From Pomphorhynchus laevis (lineage: Eukaryota > Acanthocephala > Palaeacanthocephala > Echinorhynchida > Pomphorhynchidae): 64,000 nt of DNA. The stretch is from NCBI GenBank assembly GCA_012934845.2, contig WNNJ02000599.1, positions 62,001 to 126,000 on the forward strand, given 5' to 3'. Both the position numbers and the translations under genes were made by a program. Within the stretch, counting starts at the first letter, position 1. Every line of letters starts with the position of its first letter. Below are positions 55,050-64,000 of this stretch, piece after piece. Under the pieces are notes generated by a model. It worked only from the letters and a program-made list of their open reading frames with translations. It was not told the DNA's origin and made no database searches.

Positions 55050-56830
55050 TTTTTTTCGTTTTAACCTATTTTAATAGGGTCCGACCTATTAGGTGAGGTA
55101 TGTAGGCGTATAATTGGAAAAATAATAACTCATTCAATCTCTCAGGATCTGCAGGATGTTGCTCAGGGAGACAAATTGTGTGTAAGATATCGTTGTGCTA
55201 CAGATAAGACCATTCATCACGTTCGTGAGTCATTTGCTTCTTCAGAATATCAGTTTATTCTACAAATTTTATGCACATAACGCATTTAACACGGTAAATC
55301 GAGCGTTTGCACTATAGAACATCAACAAAGTATGTCCTTCAATGCAGTTCATTCTTAGAAACTGTTATTCACGGGACACTGTTATTCACGGGAGTTTCTT
55401 ATTGATGATGACATATTATGGCCCCAAGAAGGCTTCACATACGGTGATTCGCTGGCAATGCTCGCTTTTGCAGCAGCTACACTTCCTCTTATACGAACGC
55501 TTTAACGTAAAGTGCCCGAAATTTCACATAGGTGGTATGCAGATGATGAGGTATGTGTGGGAAATCTCAGTCGTATTTTTTCTTTATGGGACGAAATCGC
55601 AAATATCGTACCCAGGTATGGATTCAATATTAATGCATCAAAGTGTAAAGTATTGGTTCATCCTTCGATGAAAACAGTTGCCTTAGCTGCATTTGAGGGC
55701 ATAAGTATCATTGTAACTAGCGAAGGATCAGAATTACTTTGATCTCCTATTGGTACTGATGATTTTATCAAGGATGTGGTCGATATCAATGTCGGAGATT
55801 GGGTTTCTCGGATTGAAAGACTCACGGAAATTACAGACTAATATGCACAGATAGCGTACTCTGCGGTAGTAAGATCTCTGCATTTCAATTGGTCCTACAT
55901 AATGTGCACATGTCCGATCGCTCCGGAAAGTTTTGCTATTCTAAGCGAGGCTTTTACGAATATGTTTATTCTCAATCTACTAGGTGATTCATCTAATTTC
56001 CAAAGCTCAAGTATATTATACAGTCTTACTCTGAGACTTGGAGGTTTAGCTATCCGAGATTCATGTACGGATACACAGTTAGAATATTCTCGGTCATTAA
56101 GAATGTGCCACCCCTTTTTGATGGATCAGGCATCAGATGAGTGTATGAAAGAAGAGTTGAATATTATGAAAACGCTTAAAATAGAGGCTGATTAAATGTG
56201 GAGAATAAGATTGATTGCATTACCAGATATGTCTGCCGAACTCAAGATCGCAATGAAATTTGCCAAAGAAAAAGGAACCTCATTGTGGTTATGTGCACGA
56301 AATTGAATGAAAAAGGTTATATAATAAGCTGTAGAGAATTTCGAGATGCCATTTCTGTGAGATATAATTATCTATCTACGGAGAATTTCAGTATTTGTGC
56401 CTGTAAGGTGAATTTAAGTTTACCGCACTTACTTACTTGCCCAACAGGAGGCCTGACGACAATTAGACATAATATAGTCACGGATAGTGACCCGAACGCT
56501 GACTGAAGTATGTCACGATGTTAGAATTTAACCAATACTTCAACCTGTTGGAGGTAGCACGGTTTTTCAAAATTCTACAACGATAATAGAGGCGCAAGCT
56601 CGATTAGACATTGTGGCGAGTGGATTGTTTGGTACTTGTTTGGAATGGTCCTTCATGGGCATGTGTTTTCAACGCACTTGCTCCCGCGAACGCCAGTCTA
56701 GCTTTATTCATATCATGAACGCCGGAAGTTGTCGAAGTACGCAGAACGAGTACATTTTGTTGAACGTTCTTCGTTTATCCCTTCATAGTGTCGTCAGTAG
56801 GAGAGATCAGGCCACGTCCATTATTCCTTA
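55050..56830 (+). mobile_element. Decayed second copy of the Cys-finger RT element
   Basis: Plus-strand frames match the element at 37592-40752 in order: GEVCRRIIGKIITHSISQDL, DSLAMLAFAAATLPLIRTL-type motif B remnants, WYADDEVCVGN (motif C, YADD), YGFNINASKCKVLVHPSMKT, LRLGGLAIRDSC, a Cys/His motif (CACKVNLSLPHLLTCPTGGL, then IRHNIVTD) and ARLDIVASGLFGTCLEW. At least five frame breaks and no N-terminal finger. It is cut at the right by a PLE fragment. Confidence 0.8.
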
Positions 56831-56831
56831 A

Positions 56832-57445
56832 AGGTCTACATATTTTTATGTTATCTATACATTTATTAATGAATTTTATGGTCAGTGTATATTTTTTATT
56901 GTTAGTTTTAACATTTATTGTACGATTATAGTATTTTGTATTACAATAACTGTCTATTTTACAACTTAGCCTATCATAGTCGTTAATTAATTTTTGATTT
57001 ATTGAACATATGATATCTTTAGAAAAACTTCTTATATTTACATAAAGATCTTTTAGCTTATTATCACTTAAAAGTTGTTTTAATATTTCTAATTGTTCAT
57101 TTATATACATATCTTTTTTAATATTTTTAACTCTATTTTCTTATTCCTTTTATCGCCACGGCTTCTTGGCTTGCGTCTAGCCAGATTATAACGTAGTTGT
57201 TTATTATTTACTATACTACTGCCAATTCCTTGTACAACGTCATTCAATCCTATATGGATAAATGAAATTAAGCGTTTTAATCCAAAAATCTTGTATTCCA
57301 ATAGTTTTTGATTTAATATTGACTTATTTTCTTTAATAAAATGTTCTAAAATAAATAACTTACAGTTTTTAATATCATATGCTTATGAAATATAGTTTGA
57401 CTATTATGTTGTATATTATATATGTGTTGCCTAAACCTAGTTTTT
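56832..57445 (-). mobile_element. Penelope-like element internal fragment (both ends missing)
   Basis: Covers the end of the GIY-YIG domain and the start of the RT part: ...YQMLKTRFRQHIYN at the right edge (about 57400-57445), GLNDVVQGIGSSIVN (about 57215-57250), then MYINEQLEILKQLLSDNKLK and INQKLINDYDRLSCKIDSYC, stopping in CIDNIKI. It confirms that the GIY-YIG part lies upstream of the RT, and that a Leu codon stands where the long copy has a stop. Confidence 0.85.
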
Positions 57446-57467
57446 AACATTTGATAATAAATAAAAC

Positions 57468-58260
57468 AGATTTATTTTAACGTGGCAAATCCGTGCCGGC
57501 GCAAGCTTTTGCCGCGTAAAAATAAAGAATAACGAAAATCACAAAAAAATAACGAAAATCTGAAGCATGTGTTGAAAAAGTGGATATGGAGTCGGTATTT
57601 GAATGTAATAAAGGAGGGAGTGCGTAGTCCGTCGAGAGGGAGCTAATTTCAGGCGAATGGGGCGGCAACGAGGAAGGATCAAATACCGTAGTTGTTAGAG
57701 TAATTGGGAACGTGGAGTAAGAGGTAAACGCAGTGATTAAGAGTTGGGACGAGTGCCGTCTAAGAAAGGAAGGTTGATGAACAGTGGGGAGCCGACAGCG
57801 ATGAGGCGAAAAGTTACGAAAAGAAGCGTAGTTGTATGCAGATGTGGATGGTGGGCCAGGAGAGTTAGCCAAGATATGTGGATGTGTGATCAAAGCGACG
57901 GGACGTAAGAGCACTCAAACGGCGGAGTTGCTGATGCGTTGTAGGGGTAGGATGATGAATTTTGGAGAATTGACGAAAACGCTGAGGCATTAATCGATTT
58001 TAGGGAAAAGAAGCGATGAAAGAAGATGCATACAGGAACGTAAGTCGATAAGGAGGCGGATACGGCGGATGTCACGGAGAATTAAGTTAGACGAGCGGCC
58101 CTTGGCAAAAGATAAGTGGTGAGGATATATGTTAGGTTGACGTGGGAGGATCCACATTATTTTGGACTTGTCTGGGTTTAGAACGAGACGAATATGGGAG
58201 AGACGTTTGTAGTAGAAGAAAGACAGTTGGAAGCATAAATTGCGATATCATGTATGAGAT
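57468..58260 (-). mobile_element. L2-like LINE (subfamily A) 3' end, old
   Basis: A minus-strand 3' end with a worn hairpin region (complement near 57480-57515), then RT C-terminal residues in several frames (HQPSFLRRHSSQ, VASxPFxRL-type) and an upstream part to about 58260. More divergent than the other L2-A copies. Confidence 0.75.
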
Positions 58261-58685
58261 GGGCTACCTCGCATTGAAACACATTTTATTTGTCTCAATA
58301 TGTATGTATATACTTTAAAATAATTTTGATTTTTCAAATTATTTATTGATTCTAATATTGGCTTTATTAAGAATAATGATACCTGGAAATAAGGCTTATC
58401 ACATTATCTTTTTGCGATAGATCAAAATCAATTATTTTTCAAGGCTTCAAAAATTTATTCATTTAATCACATCGCCTTGATTACATCGCATTGAAATTGT
58501 ATTTGGTTTTCTGCTGAGCAGCGAAATAATAGAAAGAGATTATCCCAAAACCGAAGTTGTCATATCTTAAATTTTTTATTAAATTGTCTATTTATTTGCA
58601 ACTTGATCCTAGCTAGAAATTAAATTTTAACACAATATTCTCATATATAACGACAGTAAATTCGATTCTAAATTTGGACATTAAA
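58261..58685. other. A/T-rich spacer with a PLE scrap
   Basis: At about 58315-58400 the sequence resembles two separated bits of the PLE ORF antisense strand (AATTTTGATTTTTCAAA and TTAAGAATAATGATACCTGG). The remainder has no recognised feature. Confidence 0.45.
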
Positions 58686-58912
58686 TTCAAATTAAATCAG
58701 CCAACTGAGCCTACGTATTGTTATATAATTATAAAATAAACAAAACATAATAATGCTAAATCAAAATTTAATAATTAAATAATAAAATTAATAATTGTTT
58801 TTAGATTTTCTATAATTTAAATCAAGTTAAAAAAAATAAAAATAAAAATAAATATATAAAATTTAAAATAAACGTCATTTTTATGAATTGACTAATAAAT
58901 AACAGACGTTGT

Positions 58913-59059
58913 ATCAGAATAAGAATTAGAGGTCATCAGGAGGAACTGCTATGCTATCAGGTTTCGGCCCCTAACTCCTCTACCCAACATAGCAGCGGGG
59001 CCAAATACATGCTAATGATGTATTTCCTCTGAAATAACTATCTAGTATCTTATTCTGAT
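58913..59059 (-). ncRNA. Structured 3' module of the Penelope-like element
   Basis: A 147-nt domain closed by an 11-bp perfect stem (58913-58923 with 59049-59059). Inside are a 5-bp stem (58928-58932 with 59026-59030), the boxes CUGAUGA and GAAA next to that stem, a TACAT/ATGTA hairpin (about 59004-59022), and three helices that cross one another: 58940-58944 with 58976-58980, 58946-58953 with 58988-58995, 58966-58971 with 58997-59002. The module recurs in the PLE tails at 17.2, 33.4, 48.3 and 53.5 kb. Its function is not known to me; RT recognition or self-cleavage are possible. Confidence 0.6.
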
Positions 59060-59069
59060 GCAAAGTATA

Positions 59070-61535
59070 TTATTTATTATCCATCCATAAAAATTTGCCA
59101 CTTAAAAGTTTAAATTTATTCTTTATATTATTGTGTTGATTTATATATTTTACTATTTTTTGCTTGATGTTATTTTTATAGTAACCTAGTTTAAAATATG
59201 TATCTATTAAATTATTTAAATGATTTTGAAGAAAGCCAATATCATTACATATTGTTGCAATTCTTAAAATTTCATTATTTAATGTATTATATTTTATATT
59301 ATATGGTATGCATGAATGCTCATGCAAAAATATGTTTCTTGTAAATTTAAATATGTCATATTTACGATATAAATTAATAGTAGTTTTAGTTAATGTTAAT
59401 TTAATGTTCATATCTAGATATACACCTTCTTTATCATTAATATTGGTTTTGTTAAGAATAAGGCTTTCTGGATAAATGTGCTCACTAATTGAATAAAAAT
59501 TATTAGAATTAAATACACATATATCATCAATGTATCGAAACATATATTTCATATATTTATATTGTTTAGATTTAGTTTTTACACAGTTATGAACAAATTC
59601 ATATTCTATAAAGCTTAAAAACAAGTCAGCTATAATTGGGCTACTATTACCACCCATTGGAACACCTTTTACTTGTCTAAATATAGATGTCCCTACTTTT
59701 AAATAATTTTGATTTATCAAAATATTTAAGGATTCTATTAATTCAATTTTATCCATATATTTATATTTATTTGATGGTTTAATTTTTGTTAGATAGGCGT
59801 TATAATTATTATAACATATATATGTATATCTTTTTCCGAATATAAGGTTAATTAATTTTACTAACGCTTCTTTAATATCTACTAAATCTAGATTTGTATA
59901 AAGCGTACTAAAATCGTATGTATTTATATTTTGAAAATTTATTCCTTTTGTCTGTTCTAAAAATTCTTTTGTAGAATTAATACTGAAATAGTGTTTTATA
60001 CCAGTATTAATTTCGATTACCTTGCAATATTTTTTAAAATGTGCTTTAATTACTTTAAGTATTTTATTCATATAGACAGAAAGTGGTTTTAATGTACATT
60101 TAAACGCACTACATATGAACCTAGGTTTTATTGGATTTTTATGTAATTTTGGATTCCAATATAATATAGGTATAGTTTTATTATCTAATTCAACCTTTAT
60201 ACCCTTTTTATCCATTATAGAACAGTGACTTGTAATAATTGTTTCTAAACTCAACTCACTACGTTCATATGTTGGATTTACATTTAAATCATTAGAATTA
60301 ACCTCTTTCATTAGTATATCATAATAAAGATTTTTGCATATGAAGACAAAGTTATTACTAGCTTTATCAATAGTTGTTATTATATAGTTATCCTTTAATT
60401 TACTAAGTTCTTTATACATATCTTTATTAATTTTATCTTTCCTTTTATAATTGTTTGTTATTTTCATTTCATTTTTAATTTTATCAAATATATAATCTTT
60501 CCAAATTTTTATCTTAGATATATTCGAGCTTTCACTATTAATCAGCTTACTAAAGTAATCATTTAAGTTATTATGTAACGAACAGTAAATTTTATTTTTG
60601 TCGTTGTTGTTATTTAATCTATGTTTATACCCTTTTGATAGCAGCTTTCTTAATTCACAATTTTCAATTAATTCTAGATTATGGGTACATATATGTTCAT
60701 TTATTTTATCAAAACTAAGACTTTTACAATTGCATTCTGTTTCCATTATGTTTCTAATATTATCATTACATATTGATTTTAATTCTTTATTATAATTACA
60801 AATTTTTCGTCCTAATGGTGGTAGGAGTTTATACCTTATTTTAGGAATATATTTACTTAAATCTGACCCTATTATTTCTTTACTTTTAGAATTATTTAAA
60901 AGTCCGTCTATATTTATGTTATCTATACATTTATTAATGAAGTTTATGGTTAATGTATATTTTCTATTGTTATTATTAACATTTATTGTACGATTATAGT
61001 ATTTTGTATTACAATAACTGTCTATTATACAACTTAGCCTATCATAGTCGTTAATTAATTTTTGATTTATTGAACATATGATATCTTTAGAAAAACTTCT
61101 TATATTTACATAAAGATCTTTTAGCTTATTATCACTTAAAAGTTGTTTTAATATTTCTAATTGTTCATTTATATACATATCTTTTTTAATATTTTTAACT
61201 CTATTTTTCCTATTCCTTTTATCACCATGACTTCTTGGTTTGCGTTTAACCGGATTATTATAATATAGTTGTTTATTATGTATTATACTACTTCTGCCAA
61301 TTCCTTGTACCACGTCATTCAATCCTAATGGGTACATGGAATTAAGCGTTTTAATCCAAAAATCTTCTTTTTCTAATAGTTTTTGATTTAATATTGAAAT
61401 GTTTTCTTCGATAATATGTTCTAAAATAAATAATTTACAGTTTTTAATATCATGTCCTATTAATCTCATATGTTTATGAAATATAGTTTGACTATTATGC
61501 TGTATATTATATATGTGTTGTCTAAACCTAGTTTT
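59070..61535 (-). CDS. PLE protein, end of GIY-YIG domain plus reverse transcriptase
   Basis: An open frame from just after an in-frame stop (61536-61538) to 59070; the first Met is at 61469. It begins with the second half of the GIY-YIG domain: KTRFRQHIYNIQHNSQTIFH, then LFILEHIIEENIS and EDFWIKTLNSMYPLGLND (conserved Glu and WI...L...PxGLN). Next is a basic linker (KRKPRSHGDKRNRKNRVKN). The RT has TIDKASNNFVFICKN, YWNPKLHKNPIKPRFICSAF, YDFSTLYTNLDL (A), KGVPMGGNSSPIIADLF (B), RYIDDICVF (C), VYLDMNIKL (E). It ends KLLSGKFLWMDNK. It would nick DNA and prime reverse transcription in the nucleus. Confidence 0.9.
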   Translation of the reverse strand, partial: KTRFRQHIYNIQHNSQTIFHKHMRLIGHDIKNCKLFILEHIIEENISILNQKLLEKEDFWIKTLNSMYPLGLNDVVQGIGRSSIIHNKQLYYNNPVKRKPRSHGDKRNRKNRVKNIKKDMYINEQLEILKQLLSDNKLKDLYVNIRSFSKDIICSINQKLINDYDRLSCIIDSYCNTKYYNRTINVNNNNRKYTLTINFINKCIDNINIDGLLNNSKSKEIIGSDLSKYIPKIRYKLLPPLGRKICNYNKELKSICNDNIRNIMETECNCKSLSFDKINEHICTHNLELIENCELRKLLSKGYKHRLNNNNDKNKIYCSLHNNLNDYFSKLINSESSNISKIKIWKDYIFDKIKNEMKITNNYKRKDKINKDMYKELSKLKDNYIITTIDKASNNFVFICKNLYYDILMKEVNSNDLNVNPTYERSELSLETIITSHCSIMDKKGIKVELDNKTIPILYWNPKLHKNPIKPRFICSAFKCTLKPLSVYMNKILKVIKAHFKKYCKVIEINTGIKHYFSINSTKEFLEQTKGINFQNINTYDFSTLYTNLDLVDIKEALVKLINLIFGKRYTYICYNNYNAYLTKIKPSNKYKYMDKIELIESLNILINQNYLKVGTSIFRQVKGVPMGGNSSPIIADLFLSFIEYEFVHNCVKTKSKQYKYMKYMFRYIDDICVFNSNNFYSISEHIYPESLILNKTNINDKEGVYLDMNIKLTLTKTTINLYRKYDIFKFTRNIFLHEHSCIPYNIKYNTLNNEILRIATICNDIGFLQNHLNNLIDTYFKLGYYKNNIKQKIVKYINQHNNIKNKFKLLSGKFLWMDNK

Positions 61536-61538
61536 TTA

Positions 61539-61805
61539 CATTTGATATGTTTTTCCTATATATTGCAATCCACATGTGCATTGTATTAGATACACTACAC
61601 CTGCGGTATTGCAGTTACAATTATTATTAATATTTAATGAAAAACATTTGTTTGTCGTATTACTTACGATACAATTATTATTATTTACAACATCACAAAC
61701 TATACAATTTTTTCTGTTACATTTAAGAGAGCTAAAATTGAAATCATTAGTACTTACGTATTTTTTGAAATTTTGTAAGTGTAGGAAATATATTAAAATT
61801 AGTTA
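61539..61805 (-). CDS. PLE N-terminal Cys cluster and GIY-YIG core
   Basis: Same frame as the RT, upstream of the stop. It reads LKCNRKNCIVCDVV (C-x4-C-x2-C cluster), then CNCNTAGVVYLIQCTCGLQY, then IGKTYQM before the stop. VVYLI...CGLQYIGKT is the GIY-YIG signature of PLE endonucleases, and the Cys pairs are the usual zinc ligands before it. The frame opens upstream at a stop near 61790-61805, without an obvious Met, so the 5' start of the element is not defined. Confidence 0.85.
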
Positions 61806-61840
61806 CTTCGTTATAAAACTGATTTTAAAATTCTTTTAAC

Positions 61841-63322
61841 TAATTATTCTAGCTAAGCAAAATGAAAGTGATCAATTCAACAGTCTAGTTCAGACAATTG
61901 GTTTGTACTCAATTGGTAATTAGACTTTATTGTTTTTTATTTATCTAGATAAATTGACAGCTAAGGATGCTTTTGATATTGAGTCTGACTGTAGAAAGTA
62001 CGCATAAATTGTATAGTCACGTAGTATATTGTTCCACTTGAAGGTTGTTGGAGAGCGGTAATCGCGATATCGACTTCATTAGAGAACAAAACAAAATTAA
62101 ACAAATACATTGCGACGGATTGCAGTTGTAAGTTAATTTGAGTTTTTTATTTTTTTATATTTTTTACTAACAGTAAATATTACGAATATCACAATATATT
62201 TTTACCTACACGAACAGTAAGTCCTACGATTACCACTCTTTGACGATGTTAATTTGCTTAAAATTTTTACAACAATGTAAAATTTTTAAATGTTAATTTT
62301 TGTAAATTCTTCATTTGAAAAATAAAATGAAAACTGTGATATATCATAAATGAATAATTTAAAATTATAATATTACAAATAAAAAAGATATTTTATGATT
62401 TATATATATTTATGTATCACAAATTTTTAATATTGCTATATTACTAATACAAATTAGTCTTTATAATACAAATTTTCAAATTGTATAAAATTTAAAAGAA
62501 AACTAGTCTAGCTAGAAGGATAATAAAATAAAAAACAAATAACAAAATTATTCAAAATACAACGAAAATAATAAAACTTGCAATTATTTTTGTTCGTCAA
62601 AAAATAATTTTTTTACAAAATAAAAATTTATTAAATTTTTATTAAGTGAAATTTATTAAATTATATTAATTTTATTTATTCCAATTATAATTAATTAAAA
62701 AAAATAAAAATTAAAAAATATTTTTTTCTATTTAAACTAAAATGTTAAATTAATTAAATTTGAACTAAATTAAACTTAAACTAAATAGTTTAGTTTAAAA
62801 TTTAATTATGAACTTATTTGTATTTATTATTTGTACTTTAATAAACTAAAGTACAAATTAATAATCAAGTAAACTGATTATTAAACAAGTAAGTAATTTA
62901 AAATAGTGAAATAGTGAAAAGTTCCGATAGTGAAACGTTATATTTATTGAAAGGGCCAATTATAATATACATATTAATATATTAATATAAAATTTAAAAG
63001 AAAACTAGAATCTTAAAAAAACAAAATCAAAATAAAAAACAAATAACAAAATTATTCAAAATACAACGAAAATAATAAAATTCGAAATTTGAAATGAATA
63101 TTTGTTCTTCAAAAATAATTATTTTTATTTTTAATTTTATTTATCATTTTTATGATAAAAATAATTTAAATGTCGATTATTACGTTATAAATAATTATTA
63201 ATAATTATTATTTAATAATAATTATTTAACATTTTTATTTGTGAATTGTATTAGGGCCAAACCCAGCCAAAAAACGTTAACAACGTTTAAAATTTTGTTA
63301 TCAATATTTCTTATTATTTTTA
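61841..63322. other. A/T-rich intergenic DNA with a diverged repeat pair
   Basis: No gene. A segment at about 62476-62615 recurs at about 62986-63130 (shared AAAATTTAAAAGAAAACTAG and CAAAATTATTCAAAATACAA). The word CCGATAGTGAAA occurs at about 62922 and 63582. The remainder is low-complexity A/T. Confidence 0.6.
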
Positions 63323-63560
63323 TTTATTATTTTTAATTATTGATAGCATTGATATTAATATATCAATGTTAATAATTATTTATTTTTCTTAATGCTAAGC
63401 CTCCTCTGCATCCAGGAGTGGGAGGGATATGAGACTGATGAGTCATTGAGATGACGAAACGGCATTTAGCAGTGTTCTTCGTCTTTCTTTTGCGTCGGGC
63501 TTATCTGATTACAATTATTTATTATTTTTAATTATTGATAACATTGATTAATATTATTTA
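63323..63560 (+). repeat. Tandem-like unit of about 195 nt carrying a ribozyme
   Basis: A 31-nt A/T-rich word starting at 63323 recurs with one mismatch starting at 63518, so the ribozyme lies in one unit between two copies. This resembles a partial dimer of a small HHR-bearing (retrozyme-like) repeat. Confidence 0.6.
63393..63500 (+). ncRNA. Hammerhead ribozyme
   Basis: The catalytic core is textbook: CTGATGA (63435-63441), stem II GTCAT/ATGAC with loop TGAG (63442-63455), GAAAC (63456-63460). Two closures are possible. Type I: stem III ACG/CGT, cleavage triplet GTC at 63481-63483, stem I GAGA/TTTC. Type III: a 9-bp arm TGCTAAGCC (63393-63401) pairs with GGC..TTAGCA (63461-63471), but the expected G before the UC cleavage site is missing. 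Such ribozymes are known in animal retrozymes and PLEs. Activity is not shown. Confidence 0.8.
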
Positions 63561-64000
63561 TTAATATATATTACATAAAAAGCCGATAGTGAAAGTGATA
63601 AATGCTGCTTTTATTCAGATTATGTTGGTAACTAAAGAGAATTAAATTAACATTTGTACTAAGCTAAAATAAATAAATTATAATAAATGTAATATTTTTG
63701 GATATATTACAGTATCGGTATTTGTTTGCAAATAGTTAATGAGACTATATATTTAGCCAAATAGTTTTTGTACATAGTCAACTCATGGAATTAGACATTT
63801 CTAATTTTATTGATTATTTTTTCAAAACTAATTTAAATTTATAAATTTTTATTTGATCTTATAATTGTAAAATGTAGTTGCGATAAAATTAGTATAGCTA
63901 GAAGGCATGAACACTACTGTCATGACCTGATTTCAGCATGAATGCTGAGTTTCCCTTCTGCAACACACAACTTAGGCGTTGTGCGAAATGCGTGATGTCT
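63561..64000. other. A/T-rich DNA to the window end
   Basis: No gene. Two short perfect hairpins near the end (63932-63947, TCAGCAT/ATGCTGA; 63966-63983, CACAAC/GTTGTG). Confidence 0.5.

Larger units (their letters stand above)
58686..61840 (-). mobile_element. Penelope-like element, near complete, permuted (GIY-YIG before RT)
   Basis: The most complete PLE in the window. Minus-strand order: upstream Cys cluster and GIY-YIG endonuclease (about 61440-61800), linker, RT (59070 to about 60500), 3' module (58913-59059), A/T tail and conserved terminus at 58686. In classical Penelope elements GIY-YIG follows the RT. The N-terminal position fits the Naiad/Chlamys type with permuted domains. One in-frame stop separates the two catalytic parts; otherwise the frame is open. 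Confidence 0.9.

Noticed and set aside
59070-61805. In-frame stop as a selenocysteine codon (reported for some permuted PLEs)
   Set aside because: The codon is TAA, not TGA, and the sister fragment has a Leu codon there, so a point mutation is simpler.
63921-63995. Second hammerhead near the window end
   Set aside because: There are two neat hairpins and a CGAAA after one of them, but no CTGATGA box in a usable position and the sequence is cut by the window edge.

Overview
The window is an AT-rich, retroelement-dense stretch of an invertebrate (metazoan) genome. Long AT-rich spacers, LINEs with A/T-rich tails and splice-like acceptors show it is eukaryotic, and the mix of L2-like and CR1-like LINEs, Penelope-like elements (PLEs) and short Ty3/gypsy elements is typical of invertebrates. 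I cannot place the phylum. No rRNA gene, intact tRNA gene, CRISPR array or bacterial-style operon was seen. Most reading frames belong to transposable elements. One long open frame (49066-52080) is the only convincing host gene, and a roughly 100-codon frame at 7392-7694 is a possible host exon.

Layout. 1-2965: CR1-like LINE pieces, a PLE tail and an L2 3' end. 3333-7294: a compact, young Ty3/gypsy element with 84-bp identical LTRs and a 5-bp target duplication. 7295-8095: possible host exon in AT-rich DNA. 8096-13055: a nearly full-length CR1-like LINE (minus) with a PLE scrap at its 3' end. 13310-15115: an older CR1-like piece. 15190-21480: an L2-like LINE (minus) split by a 5'-truncated PLE (17022-19225). 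21590-25020: a plus-strand CR1-like LINE split by an internally deleted L2 copy. 25236-29000: a second two-ORF CR1-like LINE. 29210-29440: a tRNA-like (SINE) head. 29440-33170: an I/R1-type LINE with a gag-like ORF1. 33193-46455: a PLE 3' end, then an old gypsy copy spread in three pieces by later insertions (two L2 copies, a CR1-like 3' end and a reverse-transcriptase element with a Cys-rich N-terminus). 46640-48606: an ORF1-like start with a minisatellite, then another PLE 3' end. 48607-53164: the host gene and its flanks. 53165-58685: PLE tails, a second copy of the Cys-finger RT element, and PLE and L2 fragments. 58686-61840: the most complete PLE. 61841-64000: AT-rich DNA with a hammerhead ribozyme inside a repeat of about 195 nt.

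The main points are these. (1) The PLE has its GIY-YIG endonuclease before the reverse transcriptase (permuted, Naiad-like). (2) Its 3' region holds a compact, conserved fold with three mutually crossing helices. (3) A separate clear hammerhead ribozyme lies at about 63393-63500, flanked by direct repeats about 195 nt apart, which suggests a retrozyme-like unit. (4) L2 elements come as two subfamilies whose 3' hairpins differ by compensatory changes and whose 5' leaders carry different short tandem repeats. Nesting order gives a relative history: the second gypsy copy and CR1-like pieces are old, L2 and PLE inserted into them, and the L2-B copies and the 84-bp-LTR gypsy are the youngest.
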